A stretch of 64,000 nucleotides of DNA, taken from NCBI RefSeq assembly GCF_965279675.1, contig NZ_CBDIIJ010000002.1, forward strand, positions 2,232,001 to 2,296,000, read 5' to 3'. Positions 35,725 to 46,962 of the stretch are shown here, one piece after another. Every line of letters begins with the position of its first letter. The stretch's first letter is position 1. The position numbers were made by a program, and so were the translations under genes. A model generated the notes under the pieces. That model searched no databases and was not told where the DNA came from. It saw only the letters and a list, made by a program, of their open reading frames with translations. The DNA comes from Mucisphaera sp965279675 (GTDB lineage: Bacteria > Planctomycetota > Phycisphaerae > Phycisphaerales > Phycisphaeraceae).

Positions 35725-35753
35725 TTGAACCGTCTGCGCCACCCCTCTATGCT
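35725..35753 (+). promoter_or_regulatory. Promoter of the thiC transcript
   Basis: TTGAAC (35725-35730) and TATGCT (35748-35753) are 17 bases apart, each matching the sigma-70 consensus at four of six positions. The start of transcription would fall near 35760, just before the first base of the TPP riboswitch at 35762. That exact placement is the main support. Confidence 0.6.
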
Positions 35754-35761
35754 CAATACAT

Positions 35762-35840
35762 CGCTAGGGGTGCCCGACACGTACGCGGGCTGAGACACAC
35801 CCTTGGAACCTGACCCGGTTTGCACCGGCGTAGGGAAGCG
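35762..35840 (+). ncRNA. TPP riboswitch (THI element) upstream of thiC
   Basis: The thiamine pyrophosphate aptamer consensus is visible: AGGGGTGCCC, GGGCTGAGA, ACCCTTGGAACCTGA, then CCGG...CCGG around TTTGCA and CGTAGGGAAGCG. P1 forms from CGCT (35762-35765) and AGCG (35837-35840). Binding of TPP should repress expression of thiC, 117 bases downstream. No clear terminator follows it, so control of translation is more likely. The thiC ribosome site lies within the self-complementary GGAGGCCTCC at 35947-35956, which could be hidden in a hairpin or duplex when TPP binds; that part is inference. Confidence 0.95.
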
Positions 35841-35957
35841 CTCGCGAAGCCGGATCGACACGACTCAAACCCAACCGTCGATCAGCTCAAACCACGCGAT
35901 GCCAACTCCGCCGGACCACGCAGGCCCTCTCCGCCCGAGACTCGCTGGAGGCCTCCC

Positions 35958-37853
35958 ATGATCCGCTCAAACAACAACCCCGCAAACAACCCCACCGGCC
36001 TCGAAAACACCGACTGCACCCTCCCGCCCGTTGGCCACAACCCCGGCACCGAACCCAACGCCACCACCCCCGGCTCCTTCGCCCACGAGCCCCGCGTCGG
36101 CACCCCCTGGTCCTTCGCCTCCCGCGACACCACCGGCATGCCCGCTCCCTCAAGCAAAACCGCCTGGGACTTCCTCCCCGACGGCTGGACCCTCGAAGCC
36201 TCCCCCGATCACCAAACCGGCTGCGCCGGCCACAACCACACCGATATCGGCACCCACCTCCGCGCTGTCGCACCCGAAGGCTTTCAGCCCATCACCCAAC
36301 TCGAGCACGCGCGCCTCGGCACCATCACCCCGCAGATGCAACGCGTCGCCGAACGCGAACCCCACCTCACCCCCGCCCAGGTCCGGGATGAAGTCGCCGC
36401 TGGACGCATGGTCATCCCCGCCAACACCACCCACCTCAAACACAAGCTCGACCCGATGTGCATCGGCCGCGCCAGCAAAACCAAGATCAACGCCAACATG
36501 GGAGCCTCCCCAGTCTCCTCCGGCACCGATGAGGAAGTCGAAAAACTCCACTGGGCAGAACGCTGGGGCGCCGACACCGTCATGGACCTCTCAACAGGCG
36601 GCGACCTCGACGCCTGCCGCGAAGCCCTCATCCACAACAGCACCACCCCCATCGGCACGGTCCCCATCTACTCCATGATCATCGGCAAGAAGATCGAAGA
36701 CCTCGACGAAGCCATGATCCTCGACACCGTCACCCACCAGGCCCGCCAAGGCGTCGACTACTTCACCATCCACGCAGGCCTCCTCAAGGAGCACCTCCCC
36801 CTCGCCAAAAACCGACTCATCGGACTCGTCTCCCGGGGCGGGTCCCTCCTCGCCAAATGGATGCTCACCCACAACGCCGAAAACCCCATGAACACCGCAT
36901 GGGAAAAGATCTGCCAGATCATGCGCGAGCACGATGTCACCTTTTCCATCGGCGACGGCTGCCGCCCAGGCGGACTCGCCGACGCCACCGACGCCCTCCA
37001 GCTCGCCGAACTCGTCGAAATCGGCAGGCTCACCGAACGCGCCTGGAAGCAAGGCGTCCAGGTCATGGTCGAAGGCCCCGGACACGTCCCCTTCGATCAG
37101 ATCGAGTTCAACATGAAGGCCCAGCGAACCCTCTGCCACGGCGCGCCCTTCTACGTCCTCGGCCCCCTCGTCACCGACATCTTCCCCGGCTACGACCACA
37201 TCACCTCCTGCATCGGAGCCACCGCCGCCGCCTTCCACGGCGCCTCCATGCTCTGCTACGTCACCCCCAAAGAACACCTCGGCCTGCCCAAGAAAGACGA
37301 CGTCAAGCAAGGCTGCATCGCCTACAAGATCGCCGCCCACGCCGCCGACGTCGCCCTCGGCATCCCCGGCAGCCGAACCCCGGACGACGAACTCACCAAG
37401 GCCCGCGCCGCCCTCAACTGGGAAAAACACTTCGAACTCAGTTTCGACCCCGACACCGCCCGCGCCTACCACGACGAAGACCTCGACGTCGACACCGACT
37501 TCTGCGCCATGTGCGGGCACGACTGGTGCTCCGTCCGCATCTCCAAGGAAATCCAGGACTGGGCCTCAGGCAAAGCCGAAGGCTTCGAGCGCGAGAAGGT
37601 CATCAAGTCCGCCGCCCTCACCGACGAACAACGCCAGATCCTCGAACAACGAGGCGTCCTCTCCCCCGAAGAAATCCACAAACTCGCCTCCAAAACCAAG
37701 AAGGCCGTCCCTACTGCCGATGAAGACGGCAAAGCCGCATGCCACTCCGACTACGTCGACCCCGAAACCGCCAAAAAACTCCAGGACGAAAAACTCGTCC
37801 AGGTCGACGTCCGCCCCGCTCTCGGCCTATCCAAAAACGACTCGGTGATCTGA
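35958..37853 (+). CDS. thiC: Phosphomethylpyrimidine synthase ThiC
   Basis: The 631-residue radical SAM enzyme rearranges aminoimidazole ribotide into HMP phosphate for thiamine synthesis. Key segments: MGASPVSSG, STGGDLD, YFTIHAGLL, SRGGSLL, FSIGDGCRPGG, EGPGHVPFDQI and VLGPLVTDIFPGYDHITSCIG. The C-terminal cluster motif CAMCGHDWC (Cys516, 519, 524) binds the 4Fe-4S cluster. The ATG at 35958 has GGAGG six bases upstream. An upstream extension from 35820 overlaps the riboswitch and is rejected. The N-terminal 80 residues (rich in Asn/Thr) are variable, as in other long ThiC proteins. Expression is controlled by the TPP riboswitch. Confidence 0.97.
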   Translation: MIRSNNNPANNPTGLENTDCTLPPVGHNPGTEPNATTPGSFAHEPRVGTPWSFASRDTTGMPAPSSKTAWDFLPDGWTLEASPDHQTGCAGHNHTDIGTHLRAVAPEGFQPITQLEHARLGTITPQMQRVAEREPHLTPAQVRDEVAAGRMVIPANTTHLKHKLDPMCIGRASKTKINANMGASPVSSGTDEEVEKLHWAERWGADTVMDLSTGGDLDACREALIHNSTTPIGTVPIYSMIIGKKIEDLDEAMILDTVTHQARQGVDYFTIHAGLLKEHLPLAKNRLIGLVSRGGSLLAKWMLTHNAENPMNTAWEKICQIMREHDVTFSIGDGCRPGGLADATDALQLAELVEIGRLTERAWKQGVQVMVEGPGHVPFDQIEFNMKAQRTLCHGAPFYVLGPLVTDIFPGYDHITSCIGATAAAFHGASMLCYVTPKEHLGLPKKDDVKQGCIAYKIAAHAADVALGIPGSRTPDDELTKARAALNWEKHFELSFDPDTARAYHDEDLDVDTDFCAMCGHDWCSVRISKEIQDWASGKAEGFEREKVIKSAALTDEQRQILEQRGVLSPEEIHKLASKTKKAVPTADEDGKAACHSDYVDPETAKKLQDEKLVQVDVRPALGLSKNDSVI

Positions 37854-38068
37854 GAGCGATTGACCTCTCGACCAAGAATGTGACTGGAACCAGGAAAACT
37901 CTGTTCCTGTGTAGTCTCCACAGGTACGCTAGAGGTGCATGATCGTACATTTATCTCTGGAGAAGCCATGATGTCTCCGAGCAGTCAATAGGCTCGAGAT
38001 GAGCGTACTGAGACAGCTATGGCGTCAAAGTACGGCTTCACCAGGTGCTCTACGTTGGAGGAGGCAGA
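37854..38068. other. Intergenic region with two adjacent hairpins and a tiny open frame
   Basis: Base composition here is less GC-rich than thiC and resembles the 5' half of the following gene. Two small hairpins overlap by three bases: CAGGAA/TTCCTG (37891-37896 and 37904-37909) and CTGTG/CACAG (37907-37911 and 37919-37923), so they cannot both form fully. At 37968-37991 a seven-codon frame (MMSPSSQ) starts eight bases after GGAGA. No terminator for thiC and no convincing promoter were seen. Confidence 0.4.
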
Positions 38069-41029
38069 ATGCGTAAAGGGTCAATCAGTCTCATCAAGAA
38101 AACCGCGCTCGGGTCATACTTTGCCACAAGTGCGACAATAAGCCTGGCCCTGGCCTTGGCCACACCCTGCAAGGCTGCGGAGCGCTACTTCATCGACGTG
38201 TCGGGCAGCGGGGTCTGGAGCACGGCCTCGGACTGGTCGCCAGCCGGCGTGCCGACAGCAGCGGACGATGTTGTGTTCAACAACGCTTCGACATACGCCT
38301 TAGGACCGGGTGTGACCGACATGTTCACTCGCAACCTGACGGTGACTAACGGCGACGTCACGCTGTTCGGCTTCGGAGGCGGTGGCTTCACCGACCTGAC
38401 CATCACAGAGACGCTCACGGTCGCGGGATTCGGAACGAGCCCGCGCTTGACGGTGGGTTCCGCGTCGTGGCGAGGCCTCGCACAAGCGAATGTCATCAAC
38501 GTGGGTTCGGGGTTCGGGGGCACTGCCGAGCTGGCGATCGGCGTACCGGGCGTGCTGACAGCTGGGACAGTCACGGTCGGCGGAGGGGCTTCGTCGGGTC
38601 GGATCGTCTTGGACATCGTAGGGGCCGACGGGTCGTTGCCGCCGGAGAGCCTGGTCGCGACGGACCTCACGGTGGGCAGTGCGTCCGGGACGGGGGTGTC
38701 CGGTGAGTTCCTGAGTTCGACCCGGTCGTTGGGCAGGTACTCTGCGGATGTGACGAACCATCTGCTCATCGACACGACAGGGCGGGTGGCGATTGACGGG
38801 TTCATCACGGCGAGCACGGCCACGGTCAAGGGCGCTTTTGATCGCGGAGCGTCGTCGTTCGATCGGGCACGTCTGGAAGTGGCGAACACGCTGACGTGGG
38901 ACACGGCCAACACGGTCGCCACGAACGAGAAGCTGGACGCGGGGACAGTGCAACTGGCGTCGAATCTGCTCCTGGGGAACGGTTCGGTGCGAGCGGGGTC
39001 CCTCGCGGGGACGGGTCTGGTGCAGTTCACCGGCGGCGCGGGCATCCTGTCCCTGGCCGGTGACCTCCCCATCGACGGGAGCGTTAACGCTCGGCTTGGG
39101 TCGAGCTTCTCAGGCTCGCTGAGCCGGCGTCTGTTCGTCGCGGGAACGCTGAGTGTGGGTGGAAACGGAGGTGGGATGCTGACCGGCGCCAGCGAGGTAC
39201 CGGTTACGTCAGGTGCGGGAGCGATTGGCAGCGGAGCTAACTCGGACGGGTTTACGGCATCGACCTTTTTCGCCGGCGCTAACGGCGGTTGGGATCTCGA
39301 AGGTGATCTGGTCCTCGCCGACGACGTTTCAGCTAGCCTGACGGTCTCGCAAGGCAGCGAAGTGGGGGCGGGGGTCGAGGGTTTTGATTTATTCGAGGGC
39401 CCCACGTCCATCCCGACCTTCAACGGCTCACCCAATGCCGACATTGTGATAGGGGATGTCGGGGCGGGGACGCACACGGTGCTCGTGACAAACGCTGGTA
39501 GCAGGCTGTCTGCGGCGGACGACATCTTCATTGGTGGCACGAAGTCCGGGTCGGGTGGCAGCTCTCAAGTGACTGTGACTAATGGCGGCGAGTTGTCGGC
39601 GGGCGATACGATCACTGTGTGGGCCGGCGGGACGCTGGATGTGTCGCAGAATGGCACGGCGACCTTCGCTGCGCTCGACGTCCGAGGCACCGCCGACTTC
39701 GGCGCGCAGACGCTGAACCCTGAAATGGGCGGCTACGCCATCGCCATGAACGGCGGGACCCTCGGGGCCGGTGTCGTCGACTTCGGCAACCTCCCACTCA
39801 ACGGTTCCGGCAACGTCGAAGCGGTCTTCACCACCCAGACCGACGTCACCGCCAAAGGCGACCTAACCCTTGGCGACGCCTCCGACTTCAACGGGGTGTC
39901 CATCGGGGGCACCCTCAACGTCGGGCCAAACACCGTCACGCTCAGGAAGGCCGGCTTCTTCACCCTCGGTAACGCCAACGTCGCCACCGAACCGGGCAGC
40001 CGCGTCGTCGCCGACAACGGCTTCCAACTCCCCGCTGGCGCCGCCTTCTTCGGGCAGGGCAATCTCCAGGGCCGCCTCGCCTCCAGCACCGGCTCGATCA
40101 TCAGCCTCACCGGCGGCCTCGCAATCGGCGACGCAACCAACCCCGCCGGTGTTTTCCTTGACGGCGAACTCGACATCAAAGCCAACACCATCACCCTCAA
40201 CGACAGCAACGACGCCGTCCTCGGCTCGCTCAGCACCCTGGGCGACGGCGCGGGCGCCGCCGGCGTCGTCATCGCTCAGAACGGCATCACCCTCGGATTC
40301 GGCCGCAACCTCGTCGGCCACGGCACTGTCCTGACACCCAATGACCCCTTCAAGCCCTTCATCAACAACGGCAACATCATCGGCGACGCACCGACCAACC
40401 CCATCACGCTCACCGGATACGTCAAGGGCGTCGGCACCCTCGACAACGTCGTCATCACCGGCACCGACGCCCCCGGCTTCAGCCCCGCCACCGTCTATCG
40501 CGGCTCGGTCAGCTACCTGGGCACCCTCGAGATCGAACTCGGCGGCACCTCGCCCGGTTCCTTCGATCGTGTGGTTCACAGCGCAACCGCGGACATAGGC
40601 GGCACCCTCGACCTCGCCCTGATCAACGGTTTCACACCCGACCTCGGCGACGCCTTCGAGATCATCACCGCCGCCGCTGTCGTCGACACCTTCGATCACG
40701 TCTCGGGCGTCTCCGGCCCGGGCCTGCCCAGCGGCGCGGGCCTTGCAGTCACCTACACCTCGACCAGCATCCTCGTGACCGCAGCCCTTCTCGGCGACGC
40801 CAACCTCGATGGGACGGTCGATCTGATCGATCTCTCAGCGCTGGCCTCAAACTTTGGAGCAACAGCAGGCTGGGCGGGCGGCAGCTTCAACGGGGACAAC
40901 ACCGTCGACCTCATCGACCTCTCGCTCCTCGCCTCTAACTTCGGCAACACCAACACCATCCCCGAACCCACCGCCGCCCTCATCCTCCTCGCTCTCGCCG
41001 CCACCCCTACACGCCCTCGCCACCTCTGA
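38069..41029 (+). CDS. Large exported repeat-rich surface protein with dockerin repeats and PEP-CTERM tail
   Basis: A 986-residue protein with a long basic N-terminal signal peptide (MRKGSISLIKKTALGSYFAT..., cleavage near CKAAE), then a beta-helix/autotransporter-passenger-like body of short Gly/Ser/Thr repeats (VWSTASDWSPAGVPTAADDV is the typical first motif of these PEP-CTERM autotransporter-like proteins). Two dockerin-like calcium loops follow (GDANLDGTVDLIDLSALASNFG and GSFNGDNTVDLIDLSLLASNFG), then a PEP motif (TIPEPTAALILLALAA) and basic tail. GGAGGAGG lies just before the ATG at 38069, so the earlier ATG at 38045 is dropped. Codons up to about 39660 end mostly in G or T; after that they are C-ending like the rest of the window. 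Function unknown; presumably extracellular. Confidence 0.85.
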   Translation: MRKGSISLIKKTALGSYFATSATISLALALATPCKAAERYFIDVSGSGVWSTASDWSPAGVPTAADDVVFNNASTYALGPGVTDMFTRNLTVTNGDVTLFGFGGGGFTDLTITETLTVAGFGTSPRLTVGSASWRGLAQANVINVGSGFGGTAELAIGVPGVLTAGTVTVGGGASSGRIVLDIVGADGSLPPESLVATDLTVGSASGTGVSGEFLSSTRSLGRYSADVTNHLLIDTTGRVAIDGFITASTATVKGAFDRGASSFDRARLEVANTLTWDTANTVATNEKLDAGTVQLASNLLLGNGSVRAGSLAGTGLVQFTGGAGILSLAGDLPIDGSVNARLGSSFSGSLSRRLFVAGTLSVGGNGGGMLTGASEVPVTSGAGAIGSGANSDGFTASTFFAGANGGWDLEGDLVLADDVSASLTVSQGSEVGAGVEGFDLFEGPTSIPTFNGSPNADIVIGDVGAGTHTVLVTNAGSRLSAADDIFIGGTKSGSGGSSQVTVTNGGELSAGDTITVWAGGTLDVSQNGTATFAALDVRGTADFGAQTLNPEMGGYAIAMNGGTLGAGVVDFGNLPLNGSGNVEAVFTTQTDVTAKGDLTLGDASDFNGVSIGGTLNVGPNTVTLRKAGFFTLGNANVATEPGSRVVADNGFQLPAGAAFFGQGNLQGRLASSTGSIISLTGGLAIGDATNPAGVFLDGELDIKANTITLNDSNDAVLGSLSTLGDGAGAAGVVIAQNGITLGFGRNLVGHGTVLTPNDPFKPFINNGNIIGDAPTNPITLTGYVKGVGTLDNVVITGTDAPGFSPATVYRGSVSYLGTLEIELGGTSPGSFDRVVHSATADIGGTLDLALINGFTPDLGDAFEIITAAAVVDTFDHVSGVSGPGLPSGAGLAVTYTSTSILVTAALLGDANLDGTVDLIDLSALASNFGATAGWAGGSFNGDNTVDLIDLSLLASNFGNTNTIPEPTAALILLALAATPTRPRHL

Positions 41030-41041
41030 CATAATCCCCCC

Positions 41042-42355
41042 ATGCACCCAGGGCTCCTGCTAAGCCTCCTCGCCTTGGCCTGCCTCACCGCCTGCACCCA
41101 CACCGCGCCCACCCCAACCCCAAACACAACCACCGTGCCCCAAGACCCCAACGCTCAAGCGATCACCGCAAGCATCGACCGCACCCTCGCCTTCTGGCAC
41201 GAGACCATTGATCACCACCAAGGCGGCTACAACACCACCGCCCCCAACCTCCCCGAAACCAAACGCCTCACCCTCAGCCAGGCCCGACTCGTCTGGACCT
41301 TCGCCACCGCCCACCTCGAAGGCCACTCCACCCCCGACCGCGACTACCTCGCCGCCGCCAGACACGGCTACCGCTACCTCAATCAAAACCTCCGCGACCC
41401 CACCACCCACACCCACCCCTGGTCCGTCACCCCCGCTGGCGAAACCATCGAGTCCGGCCGCGACCTCTACAGCCTCGCCTTCACCATCTACGCCTATTCA
41501 GCCTACGCCCGAGCCGCCAACGACCCCGAGCCCCTCAACCAGGCCCGCCACCTCCTCCACTGGATCGAAGAACACCTCCACGATCCCACCGCCATCAGCT
41601 GGCACGAACTCGCCGAACCCGATGGCACCCCCATCCTGACCCAGGAAGACGCCGAAGGCCTAGGCGGCATCGCCCGCCCACCTTACCGATCCGCCAACGC
41701 CATCCTCCACCTCCTCGAAGCCCTCAACGAATACCTCCTCGCCCGACCCAACGACCCCCTCGCCCGCGACATGGTCGCCCGCGCCCACGACATCCTCACC
41801 ACGTACATCTACCCCCTGAACCCCGAAGACGCTGCCGAGTGGACCCTCCCCGACGGCCAGCACGTCCCCGACGAACCCCGCATCCTCTCCCTCGGCCACA
41901 ACGTCGAAGCCGCCTGGCTCCTCGCCGAAACCGACGAACGCCTCGGCCGCACACCCAACCTGGCCATAATCGATACCTACCTCCGCCACGCCGACCGCTT
42001 CGCCACCACCTTCATCCCCACCGCCGTCCACGCTCAATCACAAGAGACCCCGAAATCGCCAGCCGAAAGAATCGTGCAACCCAGCAGGGCGGTCTGGTGG
42101 GTCCAGGCCGAATACCTCGCCGCCGTCGCCTTCGGAGCCGAACGCCAGGCCTGGCCGATCGATCGCGCCGTTCCCATCCTCGACTGGTACCAGAACCACC
42201 AAATCGATCTCGAAACCGCCGTCCCCTACACCCTCGTCAACACCGACGGCGAGCCAGCCGAAGGCGTCGGCCCCTCCATCTGGAAAGCCGCCTACCACGA
42301 CCTCCGCATGCGCTGGATGCTCCGCCGAGCCCTCAACCAGCAACCTCAGCCCTGA
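41042..42355 (+). CDS. Exported AGE-family epimerase/isomerase-like lipoprotein
   Basis: This 437-residue protein has a lipoprotein signal (MHPGLLLSLLALACLTAC, Cys18) followed by an (alpha/alpha)6 barrel of the N-acylglucosamine 2-epimerase / cellobiose 2-epimerase group. Supporting features: FATAHLEG-like and YLNQNLRDPTTHTHPW near residue 100-130, ESGRDLYSLAFTIYAYSAYARA (about 139-160), the catalytic-histidine segment SLGHNVEAAWLLAE (about 281-294), VWWVQAEYLAAVAFG, and the C-terminal WKAAYHDLRM (second histidine). Known AGE enzymes are cytoplasmic; an exported one could act on oligosaccharides outside the cell. It follows the surface protein gene by 12 bases on the same strand and may be co-transcribed. 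The substrate is unknown. Confidence 0.82.
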   Translation: MHPGLLLSLLALACLTACTHTAPTPTPNTTTVPQDPNAQAITASIDRTLAFWHETIDHHQGGYNTTAPNLPETKRLTLSQARLVWTFATAHLEGHSTPDRDYLAAARHGYRYLNQNLRDPTTHTHPWSVTPAGETIESGRDLYSLAFTIYAYSAYARAANDPEPLNQARHLLHWIEEHLHDPTAISWHELAEPDGTPILTQEDAEGLGGIARPPYRSANAILHLLEALNEYLLARPNDPLARDMVARAHDILTTYIYPLNPEDAAEWTLPDGQHVPDEPRILSLGHNVEAAWLLAETDERLGRTPNLAIIDTYLRHADRFATTFIPTAVHAQSQETPKSPAERIVQPSRAVWWVQAEYLAAVAFGAERQAWPIDRAVPILDWYQNHQIDLETAVPYTLVNTDGEPAEGVGPSIWKAAYHDLRMRWMLRRALNQQPQP

Positions 42356-42465
42356 GTCACGAAGATCTTTCAACACCATCAGGAGCGCAGCTGACATAAG
42401 CAACGGCTGGCCGCGGTTCAAAATCATGTATTCAAAGTCTGGAAGCAGGGGGGGTAAAGGGGTGC

Positions 42466-42804
42466 TTAGCGCAACTCTCGCTCAGCCAAGAGCTTAGCAA
42501 GCTGCTCCTTAGCCAGACCCTCAAGCGTCTCCAGACGCTTCAGGTGCCCCTCCGTCTCCTTCAGCAGCTCGGCCGGAATCGGATCTTTAGCCCGAAGCTT
42601 CTCCAGCTTCGCATGCAAAGGCGGCTGATCCGCCTGAAGACTCGAAATCTTCTTCTGAAGCTCCGGAACCGTCATCCGCTTAATCTTCGCCAGCGAAGGC
42701 GACGGCTCGCCTAACAACATCGGATACCGCGGCATCGACGCACGCTCAGTGCGTGGCGGAGCCGAAGTCTGCGTTCGATTCAGACGAAAACGCCTGCGTT
42801 CCAT
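42466..42804 (-). CDS. Small coiled-coil hypothetical protein
   Basis: About 112 residues from the ATG at 42804 (a longer frame reaches 42891 but the extra part is Arg/Cys-rich and unlikely). The N-terminal third is basic (MERRRFRLNRTQTS), with the motif SLAKIKRMTVPELQKKISSL in the middle, followed by a heptad-rich helix (ELLKETEGHLKRLETLEGLAKEQLAKLL) likely to form a coiled coil. I do not recognise a family. It is divergent from rpoB with a shared upstream region that holds the candidate rpoB promoter. Ribosome site is weak (GAG). It could be a real small gene or, less likely, a chance frame; codon use is native-like. Confidence 0.5.
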   Translation of the reverse strand: MERRRFRLNRTQTSAPPRTERASMPRYPMLLGEPSPSLAKIKRMTVPELQKKISSLQADQPPLHAKLEKLRAKDPIPAELLKETEGHLKRLETLEGLAKEQLAKLLAERELR

Positions 42805-42975
42805 AAAGTCATCTCGTTTCCGGGGACAAGCCCGCATCCTACACACAAAACCCTCTGCCGTCCCACATAACCTTAGCCGCACCGCAGACAATTCCTACGG
42901 GGGTTTTCATCCAATCCGAGCCGCTGCCACCAAGCCCGATAACCCACGGCCCAACCAAACTTTCAACCCGTCCGC

Positions 42976-43004
42976 TTGCAACCTGCTACAGTCTTCACTA
43001 CACT
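42976..43004 (+). promoter_or_regulatory. Candidate promoter upstream of rpoB
   Basis: TTGCAA (42976-42981) and TACACT (42999-43004) are 17 bases apart, each matching sigma-70 hexamers at four of six positions. It would give a leader of about 80 bases before the rpoB ATG. Nothing else in the stretch 42805-43092 looks like a gene. Confidence 0.4.
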
Positions 43005-43092
43005 ACTTCGTTCGGCGTGGAAGGGCTATGATCGCGACCCGGCTGCAACCCTGTCCATCCTATATCACTCTACCCGAAGATCGAGGGCCTCG

Positions 43093-46890
<3,798 letters not shown>

Positions 46891-46962
46891 CACCGCAACG
46901 CCCGAAACGTCACCACACGGACCGAAACTTTCACGCTCAAACCTCACGGAGCGTCTCAGAAC

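Noticed and set aside
35820..35957. N-terminal extension of thiC
   Set aside because: Overlaps the TPP riboswitch; a strong ribosome site lies before 35958.
38185..39540. 451-codon open frame opposite the surface protein
   Set aside because: Composition is Pro/Ser/Thr/Val-rich with no family signal; the sense protein has a signal peptide and typical motifs. Its length follows from the atypical G-ending codons of this region.
42976..43092. N-terminal extension of rpoB
   Set aside because: Not similar to any RpoB N-terminus and covers the candidate promoter; GAGGG precedes the ATG at 43093.
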